A stretch of 64,000 bases of DNA from Ciborinia camelliae (Eukaryota; Ascomycota; Leotiomycetes; Helotiales; Sclerotiniaceae): contig JANPYM010000006.1 of the NCBI GenBank assembly GCA_025890175.1, positions 2,120,565-2,184,564 of the forward strand. The letters run 5' to 3'. Each line of letters begins with the position of its first letter. Within the stretch, counting starts at the first letter, position 1. A model generated the notes under the pieces. It did not search any database and was not told the origin of the DNA. It saw only the letters and a program-made list of their open reading frames with translations. The translations under genes and the position numbers were made by a program. This document shows positions 23,518-36,517 of the stretch, piece by piece.

Positions 23518-24037
23518 CTTCGAAGAAGAGAGATGATGTACTCTATCAAAGATATCTTTGAGCTTTCAATGTCCAGGTCCAGCAACACAAAACAATTTGG
23601 TGCTCCTCAATCATTTCGATCATAAGCATGACCGCGCTTGACCTTTCTTATCGTCACCAATGACAATGGCATGGCATGGCATGACACATTATCTCAATCT
23701 TCAAAAGAGTTTGCAAGATTTTGGTTGGTTTGGGTTTGGTTTGTGGTTTGTAATTAGTAAGTGAGTGAGTGGCTCTTACGGATTTGTAACTGGAGGGGCT
23801 GAGCTGGGCTGAGCTGAGCTGAGCGGCCCATTCCGATATTCCGATATTCCGATATACCGATTGATTCGATTCTCCGAGTGCCGGCTGCTGACTCATCAAA
23901 TCAATCTTATCGTTATCGATCAAATTCATCTTTATGTGGGACCTCGGGACTTTTGGAGACGACCCCTTGTTACTATAGGTAGGTATGTCTGGTCAAATCA
24001 AATCAAGTCAATTCGACGGACATCCTTTCCTTTCATC
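23518..24037. promoter_or_regulatory. divergent promoter region, molybdopterin locus and WRAP73 gene
   Basis: This 520-bp spacer separates two divergently transcribed genes. It contains a (GAGCT/GGGCT)-type repeat near 23798-23823 and three TTCCGATA units at 23831-23856. No specific factor site was assigned. Confidence 0.45.
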
Positions 24038-25779
24038 ATGCGGTTTTCTCACCCTCTTAAGTGTAAGTGTTGAATACTCCCAGAAGTTATTTCTTCCATC
24101 TGACAAGTCACCAAATTAATATATAACATGTGTCTTAGCTTCAAATCAATCTCTTCCAAGTCCCAATGGCGAATATATTGCAACTGTTCTGCCATCGAAA
24201 CTCAACATCAGGGAGACGCGCTCTCTTGAAATCACACGCGCCATATCACTTCCTTCCGAACTCACAGCATCAATAACGTCGTTTCTATGGTCACCCTCTT
24301 CTAATCGGATACTTGTAGCATCTGCAGATATCATACGCGTATTCTCTCCAAGCGACAATCACTTTTCAGCAACAATTACAAACCCGACCTCAGGAACGAC
24401 AAAGACAACCTTCATTTTGTTTGGAGGAACGGATAACGAAATCTGCCTCTTTTCAGAGTTTGGTCTAAAATTGACCATCTTCAATCTTGGTACTTCCAAA
24501 TCGGTGGATATTAGCTCACCTAAGCTCTTCACTCCTGCTACCGCTGCAAAAGGACTCTCACATCGTCCGCGGTCTGGAAACCTGGCTCTATTGACCAGAT
24601 GTGGTGGTAAAGATGTAATTAGTATACACAGATCTGGAAGCCTGGGGGTTATAAGATCATGGCTACCGGAAACGATTGACGCCCAAGGAATCACTTGGAG
24701 CCCAGATGGAAGATGGATAACGATATGGGAATCCGCGAGCCAAGGTCACAAATTACTGGTCTATACAGCCGATGGTCATTTATATAAAGTTTGGAGTGGC
24801 CCTACCCCGATACTCGAGGAAGAAAAGGATATCGCTTTAGGTGCCGGAATAAAAATGATCGAATGGAGCCAGACTGAAACACATCTTGCTATTGCTGATT
24901 ATAGTCGAAGAGTAGTGTTATTGGCTGCACCGGCATTCTCAGAATCTATGATTTTGTCCCACACATCTTCCGTAAATCCTACAGATACGCTACACGTACG
25001 TCACCCCACCCCCTGCTTCAAGATGACTATCTCTAACTGCTCAGATTTGGAATGAACAAATATTACCATCTCCCAATGGAGGTTTCACTCGAGAATTTAC
25101 CAGAGCGAAACAACCGACATCACCCCCGACAGCAACTGCCATTCCAACCACGGAGCCGAAGACTGGCACTAATATAATGACTTTCGATATTTCTGGCACA
25201 CTACTAGCAACCAAGGTCGAGGAAATGCCATCAGCAGTTTGGGTCTGGGATGTTGGTTCTCGATCACTTAGAGCACTGTTGATAATGCATGCACCAGTAG
25301 CTCGAGCGACCTTTCATCCTAGTGTTAACGAGCTTCTCATGATTAGATGTGACGGAGAAGAGAATAAAGGCCGCGTGCAACTATGGGACCCGTCTTGGGA
25401 GGCGCCAAGAATTATTAATATTGGAATGCAACTTCCAGAGGGTAAGATAATTGGAAAGTCGATCATTAGGTGGCTCAACGTAGCATCTGCATTTCCGTCT
25501 ATTTTCTTCAGCGACTCGCAAGACTGCATTCTCATGTCATTATCAAAGCCAGAGGATACGGAAAAGGTCCCTTGGCATAATTCAGAGGCAAGAGAAGTGG
25601 ATATTTACGGGCAGACTGAAGAGTCACCTTTGAATCTTGTCGGAGTCGAGGGCAACAGTCCCTTTAGACACGTGAACGTTGATCCTGTCACTGATAATGA
25701 TGACTCATACATGAATATGAGTGAAGGTAGCGAGGAGCTTGACGATACCTTCCATTTTCGCAAGCCTGCACATCCGTGA
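24038..25779 (+). CDS. WRAP73/WDR8-like WD-repeat protein
   Basis: Exons 24038-24062, 24139-24995 and 25045-25779 encode 538 aa. The 25-nt first exon encodes MRFSHPLK and splices through a perfect GTAAGT donor into SSNQSLPSPNGEYIA, the expected start of this family. The second intron (24996-25044) has GTACGT, a CTAAC branch and a CAG acceptor. WD-type blades are visible at SFLWSPSSNRILVASADIIR, GITWSPDGRWITIWE, MIEWSQTETHLAIADYSRRV, FDISGTLLATKV and VWVWDVGSR. Human WRAP73 and fission yeast Wdr8 act at the centrosome or spindle pole body, where Wdr8 is needed for minus-end kinesin function; the same role here is inferred. The acidic C-terminal tail (SEGSEELDDTFHF) is typical of fungal members. 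Confidence 0.9.
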
Positions 25780-26448
25780 GTCGCGGAGAGTCGTTTGATT
25801 TATATGAAATGTCATCTCGCAAAGTAATATACCCGGTTTATGTTAAGCGGCCACAGACTCTCCAAACTATGTGGTGAGAACTACAATAAGCAAAGATTTT
25901 GATGCGTCTTGTATGACTGTCTCTCTACGTGGATTCAAAGACTGTGAGTCGCCCATCTTCATATGATTTATTGTATTGTTTCTCAGCTTATTTCATGCAA
26001 CTCGTTTATCTTAAATTTGTGCGCTTGACTTGGAACAAATTGCCATGTCACTTTACCATTAATCTAGAAGAAGGCTAGAAGAAGGCTAGAAACATGAAAG
26101 CGATGAGAATGAGGAGCCACATCTAATTTTAAGAACTTCGGCCCAAGAGGTCCAAAGCTTTAAATAACGTGTTTTCTGCCTTCTCCTTTCTATCCACCCG
26201 AGGGTCTACTACACATACGGCGAAGCAGGTGACGAGTCTAGAATACAAATACAAACCCCGATACCCCCTCTCCCCCTCCCCTAGAGCCAAGAGCTTCGCG
26301 TCCGTCTACGAGGAAATTATTGGCTATAATTGACGGCACAGCCTGCACAACCTCCCCTGATTCTACTCCGATGTCAGAAAATGACGCTATGCTAACCTAA
26401 ATCAGCAAGCTTTCCCGGGGTTCAGCTATTGCACGATTACATGGCTAT
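25780..26448. other. intergenic region between WRAP73 gene and EBP relic
   Basis: Probable 3' UTR of the WRAP73 gene, then AT-rich spacer with a short direct repeat, AGAAGGCTAG, near 26069-26090. No coding signal was seen. Confidence 0.4.
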
Positions 26449-27419
26449 ATGGTTATTCCACAGCTATTCTGGAAAAAGTGGTTCACAGTGGTTCTACCGT
26501 GGAGGTTATGCAACAAATTCATGTTTGGATGTGAATGGACTGTACCTACCCTCCTGAGCATCTTCTTTGTTTCTCGCGCCGTATTATTCTTTTGCACTCG
26601 CGTTTTTGTTGCCAGGTCATATCCTCATCTGCCAGACGCTGTGAGAGCTGCGATATGGTGGTTAGTGCTATGTATGTCATCCTTATCAATGTTGTTAAAC
26701 AGTATTCTAACCCCAATGCTGGCTGGAGCAATCCACCTCTTCTTCGAATACATATGGCTTCTGATCGACCTATAAGAAATCATGGCTAACGTAGCCTCCC
26801 AGGATATTTTCCCCTTGACTATACCCAAATAATCAAAGATAACAATTTTTGGGACAACCGTGGAAGGAATATGCCCTCGGCGATAGTCGATATCTGACAT
26901 CTGATCCATTTGTTCTCTGTATGGAAACAGTAACAGCAGTAGGCCATTTGTGAGCCCTTTGTTAGCCAACATGCTTATAGCTTCCCGCACAGTTTCTATG
27001 GGGACCTATGTGCTTCACCGTTGCGGCCTTCATTGCGACTGGACACCCACTTCGACACCCTTTACAAATTATTGTCACTATAGGACAAATGTATGGACTT
27101 GTTCTGTATTATGCCACTCATACTTTTGACTAATATCATAAAGAAGTCATTTATTGCTGACCAGGATTCCTATACTTTTGGTTCTACTATTTCTTCATGA
27201 ATTTCCTCTGCATGATCTTCCCTGGCAGTAAGTCACGCTTTCACGCCGCAAAAAAATAAACGGCGCTAATTTATTTTTATCCCAGTGCTCTTGGTTGGTT
27301 CCGTAAGTACTATTGCGCGAACCTTTACAGAGCTCGATGTAGTCAAAAAGACCCAGAAAATGAATGGCGTCGCAAAGAAGGTCAATAAATGTTGGAAAAG
27401 CATGGCCTGGGTCGGATAG
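26449..27419 (+). pseudogene. emopamil-binding-protein-like (sterol delta8-delta7 isomerase family) pseudogene
   Basis: Fragments in two frames line up with the EBP family, membrane proteins of the ER that include sterol isomerases. In order: VPTLLSIFFVSRAVLFF (TM1), IWWLVL spliced over a 57-nt intron to [41 protein letters not shown], a 54-nt intron (26939-26992), FLWGPMCF, HPLRHPLQIIV, GQMYGLVLYYATHTFD, LYFWFYYFFMNF, a 58-nt intron (27228-27285) and a basic tail ending at 27419. The charged residues typical of EBP catalysis (His in IHLFFE, ExxT of METVTA) are kept. The frame is broken by stops at 26773, 26830, 27131 and 27158 and by a shift between about 26811 and 26851. Splice sites of the three introns are intact, so decay looks recent. 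At least two stops could arise by C-to-T changes (CAA to TAA, CGA to TGA). Confidence 0.8.
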
Positions 27420-28186
27420 ACGAGGCAAGATATACATGGGATACCAATTTTGTCACTAAAAATGCGCCACAACATATTTTTGGACGTATTATAGATTTCA
27501 GAGACTGTTTAGAGATATTGATATATAGATATAAATTAGTTCTATATACACTAGCTTAGTCATCGAGCTAGGTTCTATGTAATCTCCAATTCCATAGAAC
27601 TTAGCTCCTTACACAATAATACTATGTTTAATAAGAGATATATAATACAGGCTATCTAATGCTGCAGAGAGAATCAAGTCGATGCACGTTGAAAATAGTG
27701 CACTATCGGGCAAAGGAGTCATGGGACATCTATCTGCACATATAGATTTTCTATAATGATATACAATCATTTGAACAATCCTTCATTACCTAGGTAGATG
27801 TTGAAATTCTCCCATACTTTTATAATTCACATGTTAGGTGTGCGGCATGTCGTTAAAAGGGGGTTCGGGAGATCGATATTCCGAGGGCAAGAGAAAGAGC
27901 ATTGATGATTTCCTCACCAATACTTGTATACCGTTATTTTTAATTGTCAAGCTTTGAAACGGACAAAATGTCAAAATTCTTCTATTTTACACAAATACTA
28001 TTATTACATTATAATTATCGTGCATATTAACAAAGGGAATGCTGCGAATAGAGCATTATCTGTTTTGATCAGTCAGAAACTCCATCTTCACCATCAACCC
28101 CCCAAATGGGCGTAAATCGACCAAAGAAACATATTCGGGTATCCCAAAAGCTAAAAGAAATGTACAATACGAATTACTATGGATGC
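27420..28186. other. AT-rich intergenic region
   Basis: Very AT-rich at about 27480-27660, with TACCTAGGTA at 27787-27796. No coding signal was seen. Confidence 0.45.
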
Positions 28187-30837
28187 TTAGCCCTTCAAAT
28201 AGGCAGTCAATTCCTCATTCATCACCATTATGCTCCCATGCTTATCAAGCTTTTGACTCAAAATACTCACCCTTTTCAGGGTTGGTTTCAAGGTGGATAG
28301 AGGGGGTGGCTCAACATAGTTTTTTTCGGGTATGGATGGGGATGATGGTGAATCGGGTAAACTTTCTTCCATCTTCATATCTTCGTCATATATACTCACA
28401 GAGTATGTACTGATTGTTCTGTACTTTTGCAATCGTTCGAATCCAAATGGTTGCTCCAACGATTCCGCTTCAGAATAAGCTGAAGAAACTGAATCCCGAC
28501 GACCATCAGATGTGAATGAACTAATTGTTCTTGGAGAATCGGCATCGGAAGACTGGAGACTGATTCCTTCTGAATCGTGAGAGGAACGGGACCATTGGGA
28601 CAATGCATCATTTGCTGAACTCATGGATGATGATGATGGTTTTCTGTGGACAGTTTGTTCGTCCTCGGTGTTCCCGGTTTTCGGACCATCAATGGAGCGG
28701 TCATCTAAGTCGTGTCCATACCCTTCTGTTACAATTCCATGATGGGGATTTCGCCGCGGGCTAGAATGTTGAAGCTCCGGCATTATCGTCAAGTCATCGC
28801 CAGCATCATCTATAGCTATTATGTTCTTGAATGATAATGTGGCAGCGACAGGACTTTCCTTCCTTCGCGACAGGGCACGTTGCTCCCTCTGAGCCAGATA
28901 ATCATCAAAGGCAGCTATGACATCGATTGGAGTTTGCCCAATATTGGCAGGGTTCGATCTAATCAACGAGTTTCTGTAGTCTATATTTGCCTGTGCACTC
29001 TGTGTGCGAATAGAATTATAACAAGAACGTCGATCGTTCCATGGCGGACATTCTCCAGTACGAATGCAGATATTATAGGCTATGTTCTGGGTAGCGCGTA
29101 CTTGATCAGGTATTTTCGTCGCCTGAATTAGTATTTGGAGTGAAGAATAAATTAAAACCCAACGAATCTTGCGGCCTTCTGCTTGGGATATCTTCTCCAC
29201 GGTAGGCGTCTTGGAACTGACCGTGGCGGCGCATTCCTTCTCAAACTCCCGGTAAGCACAAACAAGTGTGCAGTCTGTAAGTTGCTGTTTCTGACAATTC
29301 GTGGCCTTATCAAGGGCGCTCATTGAAGCGAGACGAGGGTCAAGGTGCATTTTATCACCTCTGGGAAACATTTTCGCGGTGAAAGTTAATCTCTTGCTCA
29401 ATGATGGTTTGTTAGGTGGTTGTGGATCATCATCTGGAAGCAGGGGTAGGGTGTGAGGTAATGGCTCCATATGGTATCGAGTGTCGAACTCCGCAACCGC
29501 GCGCAATACGTCTAGCTCTTCTCCAGTGGTGCTTTGAGGTCCTGTGATAGTCTCACTAGTGTCTGCCAAAAAGTCATACAGGTTTTGAAATTCTGATTGC
29601 ATCTGCTTTAAAAGACTCTTGGAGAAAGCCCCGCTTCCTGATCGGGAAGCTAATGAAGGATAGGAACCATGCTTTGCAGCATAATATTTTTGCAGGAATG
29701 CTCTAAACTTTTCGAGGTGAGATTGAGCAGCCGGGCTAAGGTACAAATATGTGTCGGATAGTTCTTCTGCGAGGAAGTCGTTAAGCATATTTCCACATGT
29801 GTCAAGTCGAAGATCCATTTCAAGTCTTGCTCGAGAAATGAATGCTCGATCTTGTCGTCTCAAGAACTATATGGAGGTTAGACAATATGTTTCTAGAAAC
29901 ACGGTATAACTCTTCACACATACCTCAAAACCTGGACTATTGTGGAGTTTCTCACACATACCGGCACAATGTGCAAGTGCATCGATCCACATATCCCTAA
30001 AATGAAAATGTTCCGCAAAATACATGATTCCAAGGGCGTGGTCTGGAGTGTTTCTCATATCCGCATAGCCCTCTCCATCAATGTACTCTACAATGTCGTC
30101 CACGTTGTTGACATCATTCGATCTGAATTGAGACATACTATTGAGAAGTCCCACCAAGGCACTGCCCAAATCTTGTCCGACCAAGGACTGCTTACATACC
30201 CAAGCAAAGAAGTTTCGAGTCGCAGTATGGTAAAGGAACGCTTCCCCTCGTTCTGCCATCGCAGGAGCTGGTATATATAGCTCTACGTATTCGGTATCAC
30301 TTGCTCCAGAAAAATATTCATTGTGGATCTCTCTGATATCCAAGATTGCCGATCCTTGCATGTCTTTTGGCATGAATGTATCCAAGAGTGGTTGGCATTT
30401 TGCGTCGAGCAGGGTGCAGAGCGGTATCCGGAACGCTGGTCCTCTCATCGATTGTCCTCGGCCATACAAATATACTAAGCAATCTCCTTCAGGGTACCAT
30501 AATTCAGGATCCTAAATAAAGTCAGCATGTTTTTGTTCAAGAACTGCAATCTCAGGCATACCCTTCTCAAACCATCCCACTCTGTCGATCTCCGTGCCTT
30601 TCCTTCCCATTTTCTCATCCCCATGTCATTTGTCGTTAAGATATTTGTGCTTGATTTGTTTCTTCTATGTGTCTGTGTTTCTGGACCTAATGGCCAATTC
30701 TCTTTTGGTGAAAGTGGACTGCCATGTTTAGATACATGTTCTTCGTTGATAGAGGTCATACCATGTATCTTTCGATCATGTTTCGAAGCAACGGGTCTAG
30801 ACGATAGTAATGGTATACCGGATATTGGAAAAGCCAT
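28187..30837 (-). CDS. large conserved fungal protein of unknown function
   Basis: Three exons, complement(30562-30837, 29924-30511, 28187-29866), encode 847 aa. Both introns (50 and 57 nt) have GTATG donors, are phase 0 and keep the frame. Residues 1-85 are low-complexity. A globular part from about 85 to 560 begins EWDGLRRDPELWYPEGDCLV and contains FRIPLCTLLDAKCQPLL, ATRNFFAWVCKQSLVG, ALGIMYFAEHFHFRDMW and, later, GRKIRWVLIYSSLQILIQAT. The rest is Ser-rich and probably disordered, ending in a short conserved tail (LKRVSILSQKLDKHGSIMVM). It resembles large fungal-specific proteins that are annotated only by a DUF (I believe DUF8004, unchecked). No signal peptide or membrane span is evident. 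Function unknown. Confidence 0.85.
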
Positions 30838-33800
30838 ATCGATATCGATTACGTTCCAGATCTTCAGTCCAAATGACGAAAATGATCTTTAGTACTTTAA
30901 TCGATCAACTAGAGGTCCTGCCGAAAAACTTCAATATTTCTTATGATAGAGCGATTTATATAAAGGGAGGAAACATATCAAATGAATCATTGATGTTTAA
31001 AAAAAAAGCTCAATTCCAGATTAGAGCAAGATTAAATTTGAAGAGAAGAAATGGCGAAGACAGTTTCTCAACAACTTTCCAACTGAAAAGTGTTTGAAGG
31101 TTTTATCCAAGGAGACGTAAGAGAGATAATGAACAATCCTGCTCATGGTCTGACAAACTACCAGCGTAGTACTGAAGCATCTTGCCGTGCTACCAGCATC
31201 CGTAATTTCGTTTTTCTGCACATGCCAAAGTTCTTCGTCACCACAAAGGTAGGTTCAAGCTTCACGGGCCTCGTGGGTAATGTGGATTCGTGCGAGACTT
31301 GCATGGACTTCTAGTTGAGAAGAATCAACTTAGAATATTCCCACGGGCACGGCTCTCAAACTTTGAAATTTTGACAGAAAGTGCATGCGACTTCTCAGTT
31401 GCTAGTTCGGCTGGTCTTTAGGTACGGACACAGACCCGTATGTATTATGTATAACATTTGACAAAGACTTCTTGCAGATTTGATGTGTATTGTATGTGGA
31501 AGTTGTTGCTTCAACGTTGGTTGGAAGGATCTGACACCATACAGAGCCTCAGTGAAAGTAGAATCTAATCAGGACCAACTCTCTACAACGGGGTTTGCAA
31601 AGCATCACCCGCAAATATCGATCGTGATCAACATTCCTCGTTGAAACTTCAGTCCGACCAGAAAGAAGTGTCTGGCCAAAATTTTCCCCGTCTCCACGTT
31701 TCGGATACAGCAGTCCATCTACTTGACTGAAGTGTGTCTGCGGGTTCTAATAGGTTAGGTATTATTAGAACAGTACCAACCCAAATAGACAAGTTCGGTG
31801 CCGATAAAAAGGGGACCAAGCGATTTTCAAGAGATAAGCTAGTATGATCCATTGTGCTAAGACGCACATTTTGTTCCTTAGTCTCGAGACTAAGTAGATC
31901 TCGGGATGGTATGTGGGGATCGTAAATTAATACCATTTACTTGAAAAGGGACCACATTAAGAAGATTTACGATGCGCTGTACATATTTATAAATGGTGGA
32001 AACGATGTTGTTGCCTTTGAATTTGGGTTGGGGTTCTTGGGATGTGACGGAGTATATGGCTATTGAATGGAAGATATATCCAGATAAGTTACCCGAAAGG
32101 TCGTTGTTATGCAGAATTGTGTGGCAATCACTATTTGAGAAAAGTTATAAGTCTATTGTATACATTTGTCCTTGGATGAGCCAATTGAAGTTCATAAATG
32201 ATTTTGCTAATCAACCTCCGCGGATGTCTCTATACTCTCTATACTCAAAGATCCCTCTTCTCTATCAAGCCCTCCAACGCAGTCTCATGAACCATAATCC
32301 CCAGACGGGGGACTGTCATTTTGTTTCACACGTCGAACTCGCAAGAAAGGTTGTCTTTCCTCTTTCCTCAAACTGTTATGTTGAAGGCCCGATTTCCCTT
32401 CTCCGATTGAAGCCGCAAACATATAGTCGAATATGAAAGAATGATTTGTTGAGGTGGGTACTCTGCACTCGAGAACTAATAGTAAATCTACTGCTAAGAT
32501 GATAGAGGCAAAGCTCGTCGGGGAGCTCCCGGTGTATAGTTTGAAACTTGAGAGGACCCTAGAAGAGTGCATCGTTTTATTTAACGATGTTCTGGGTGGT
32601 ACACATCAACAAATATACAGTCGGTTCAACAAGTACCGCATTGACATTGTATATACAAATGGACGGGAAAGTGATGTGTATCTTCTCAATACAATATGTG
32701 AAAATACAGCTTATCTAGTCGAAGCGACTTTATGCCAACGTCCAGAGGCTTTATTTTCTAGTTATCTTTGAGTCTTAATCCACCCCCAAATTTCACAGGA
32801 CCAACACAAATAATCCCATCCACCACCCAGTATTATAATTCGACTTCCATATCTGCCCTCGCCTCAACCTCTTCCAAACTCCGCTTTGCCTTAATCCCAT
32901 CTCCCCATGTCCGTGCAATAACCTCGTATCTACTATCTACTCATTGAACCGGACCTATCAAGCACCATCATAGCGCAATCGATCGGCTAACGAGTGAGTG
33001 GTGGAGTTTCACCATTATTGATGGGAGATTACTCTTCAAACAATCAGACGACTGGGGTTTATATGGGCTTGAAATATATGCATTTCTCCACAGATATGAA
33101 ACACCCCAGGATTCTAATAACTGAGTGATTTGTGGAAAGGGGTTGCGGGTGGAGATGGAGGGAGTCGGTAAAGCAAAGCAAAGCAAAGAAAGAGAAGGGA
33201 AGGAAAGGGAAGTGTGTGTGGATAGTATGAAGGTGCATGAGAGGTGAACTGGGGCTTGATTGGGGGAAAGGGGGGGGTTTGGTTTAATCAGGATCGGAAG
33301 CCATTTTTGTGGAAAGAGATATTTGATTGAGAGTGGTATTTATGGACAGATACAAGTAATAACCTGAAATTTTTGCTAGAGATCTAACTCTTTACGAATT
33401 ATTGAAATTGACCAAACTGTGGTTGGGTTTTGTTCCACTACAAATTCCAACTGTACTCACTTGACAAGGTAGACCCGTAATATACCGGCATGCTGGATGA
33501 TGACCAAGTTTCTGGGAGGTCAATTTCACTATTGGCCTCATCATACTCTGTACATGGTCGAAATCGTTTGTTGTATGACTTTTTACATATCTGTCACGGT
33601 CTTCACTTGCTCTCCTATCCGATTACAGGCAATGAGTGAGTTCCACCAACCTTCAAGCAAAACCCACCAACAAAACATTTATGCACATTCAACCCTTCAT
33701 TAGCATATCCTGCAAGAAAAGTTGTAAATGATCGATAGACCCCAATTTGAATCGAGTCATATCCAAGTAAATATTCATGCAATAATATTCGACGAGAAGT

Positions 33801-33899
33801 GAATAGAAACACCCACCATCCCTCTCTATTCCATGAGATTCATGAGAAAAATGTAACGCCACGCCTATTAATACACCTCGACCATTCTTCCACCGCTAT
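30838..33899. other. 3-kb gene-free region
   Basis: Open frames at 31993-32436 and 32454-32771 (plus) and 31649-31936 (minus) show no recognisable motif and no consistent splicing. A short (GCAAA)n tract sits near 33174-33187. Promoter elements of the upstream gene are presumably near 30838-31200. Confidence 0.4.
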
Positions 33900-35916
33900 T
33901 TACCAAAACCAAGATTTCTTTTGCTTCCTTCTAGACTCTGCAGATTTTCTATTCGCTTCTCTCTCTTCTTCTTCGAATTCTTTCCCTTCATTGATGATTT
34001 TTAGCGCTTCTTCGCCTTTTGGAGCTGTTGTCAAATTCTCGTATCCATCTTCGGTTATCAAGAGATCGTCTTCGATACGCACTCCTCCGACTGGGTAGTA
34101 TTTTTGTAGGAGTTCCTTGTTGATATATTTTGCGTATTTGGGGGACTTGAGATAGACTTCTTCAAGAGCGTAACGGGAGAAGTAGCTAGACGATTAATCG
34201 TCAGAGAAGGGAATAGGAGGGGGGTACGATGAACTTACATTCCAGGCTCTACTGTAACGACCATGTCCTTTGCAAGAATAGCCCCACCATCTGAAGTGAC
34301 ACCAGAGTTTGAAAGAATTTGGGAATAGGCATCAGTCCAATCTGCGGGATTTTTGCTGAAGCCATACAAGCGATTTGTGATGCGACTCCCACCGGGTCCG
34401 ACATCGTGAACCTCGAGACCAACGTAATGTCCCAACTATAATGGTCAGTCACGTCTAACATTATAAAGGGAACAAAAAGGTCCTTACGCCATGAGGAAAG
34501 AAGGCTACTGAAACACCCTCCATGTAGAGTTCATCAAAAGTTCCACCTTTCAAAAGTCCTAGGTCCATAAGACCTTTGAGGGCAACCTTGTGAGCATGCA
34601 TATGAATATCTCTGTAGTTAGCGCCTGGCTCTAACATATCAATACATTCATCTTGCATCTTAGCCACGAGATCATATATGGCTTGAGCTTCTTCGGTATA
34701 TTCTCCGGAAATTGGAATTGTTCGAGTAACGTCAGAGGCATAGCAATCCCATTCGCAACCAGCGTCAAGACACACGAGCTGTCTTCCTTTAAGAGGTTCA
34801 TTGTTGGCCATATAATGGAGAGTGCTTGCATTTTCACCAGAGCCAGCAATTACACCATATGCTTGAGTTTTTGCTTGTTTAGCAATACATGTCGCTGTGA
34901 AAATGGCTTCAATTTCTGCCTCGTTGGATAGGTGACGAAGTCCACGAAGGACATTAATATGTGCTTGTGCTGTGATCGCACTAGCCTTACGTATCATTTT
35001 AAGCTCATATGGACTTTTGATAGCTCTGGCGGCGTTCATAGCCTCCTCTAATTTTGAGCTATCGAATGGAGACTGGCTGATAATGGAGCGGCATCCATTT
35101 TTGCGAGTAATCTGTAACTCAATGTTCTTTGGTGCTTGGTAATCATGTAGAAGATGGATCTTTCCAGGCTCGGTATGCGCATACCAAGTAAGATATGAAT
35201 CAAGATGAGGTAATTTTTCTACATGGTCAAAATCGTACTTGGCCATGATTTCTTTGGCCGTGGGACGAGATCCTGTGTAGATGACGGATCGGCCAGAATT
35301 TGGCGGTGGAATCCAAAGCCATAGTTGATCGCGATGAATATTATAGGTGACAATACAATCTGGGAGATTGACTCCAGTAAGATAGTAGAAATATCGACGT
35401 TGTCGGAAAGCAGGTTCCATGTCAGAATCTTCAAAATTGAAACTTGGCAGGCCAGGAAGATATATCAGACCTTCCTCGAGGCCGAGATACTTTTTGACTT
35501 GTCGCGCATGAAGTTTCGCTATTTTGATTGGTCAGTAAGGTGACTAGATCAAAAGGAATTACGAAAACGCGATTATTTAAATCGAGTTGGTGGTAAAACA
35601 ATCCTTATGGTTATCTCCTGAGGATCACAAGACACTTTTTGGCAAAGGTTTAAAATAGAGCCCAAGAAGTCATTAAGTTATTGACAACTGAAACAAACTG
35701 CTGACCTGGATATTTCTCAGTTGGCTTGGACTTATACTCTATTGATCTGCTTCCATCATTAGTATATTCTCTTCCACAATGTTGTCTTGGACTTATTTAC
35801 AAAGCATTGAACTCATCAACCTCCTTACAAGTCCAGCTTCCTTTCGAGGTAGGTCGGACCTCCCTATCTTTATCCTGAGCTGCAAAGGAACCCATGATTG
35901 ATTGTAAATGATCCAT
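33900..35916 (-). CDS. pepP: Xaa-Pro aminopeptidase, M24B metallopeptidase
   Basis: Five exons, complement(35801-35916, 35706-35746, 34488-35518, 34239-34435, 33900-34185), encode 556 aa. The enzyme removes an N-terminal residue that precedes proline, using two metal ions. The N-terminal domain has KYPAKLHARQ, GLIYLPG and [17 protein letters not shown]. The C-terminal pita-bread domain has ligands Asp304 and Asp315 ([12 protein letters not shown]), His406 (LEVHDVG), Glu459 (VEPG) and Glu500 (VRIEDD), so all five metal ligands are present. The first 52 residues, on a 116-nt exon and a 41-nt exon, were deduced from splice signals (CTAAT branch, phase 2 then phase 1) and the match at KYPAK; the start could instead be the Met eight codons downstream. 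The C-terminus is a basic, charged tail. Confidence 0.93.
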
Positions 35917-36517
35917 CTTACAGCAATCAGATATAATTCTGAATTGAAAGAGGTGGTTGTTGATGTGATGTGTGATGTGTGAGGTGTGAGAGGTATGAGA
36001 GAGAGGTGAGAGATGAGAAGTGAGGTTGTATTATATTGAAGGATCTCTTGTGATTTAAAAAGGGAAAGGTATCTATCTACTCGGTAGGTAGTTATCTCGG
36101 CTTTTGTTCGGCTTACAAGTAAGGTTAAGCATTGCCTGATCAACTTCTTCAGATGATTTTCCTTCCTATCTACATACCTACATACCATATAATGTGAATA
36201 TGGTACTTGATATAATCTCACTACGTCTCACCATATATACATATATACATACCTATCAATCATTCAACATGAATATGAAGTCCACCCCATCCATCAAATG
36301 GACTTTCAATCATATCCAATGGTTTCTCACTTCCCCGCCTTGAAGTTGCAAACCCTTGTACTTGCAGATAATCCTCAATTCCAACCTCCATCACCCCCCA
36401 CCAAAAATTCACGACAAACAAACAACCTCACTCCTGAGGTAGAGCTCCTTTTCGATGCTGAAGTCATCTACTGACTTTTATACTTCATTCCCCACCATCC
36501 AATCCCGGGTAAATAAT
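35917..36517. promoter_or_regulatory. divergent promoter region, pepP and dsRBD gene
   Basis: This 600-bp spacer lies between divergent genes. It includes GTGTGA/GTGAGAG repeats at 35958-36010 and a TACATA/TATACATA tract near 36171-36250. No specific site was assigned. Confidence 0.4.

Noticed and set aside
26449..27419. Intact EBP gene with extra introns
   Set aside because: No GT...AG pairs of reasonable length remove the stops at 26773, 26830, 27131 and 27158 while keeping the conserved segments.
31993..32771. Two plus-strand open frames of 147 and 105 aa
   Set aside because: No recognisable motif, no plausible splicing between them and composition like the surrounding spacer.
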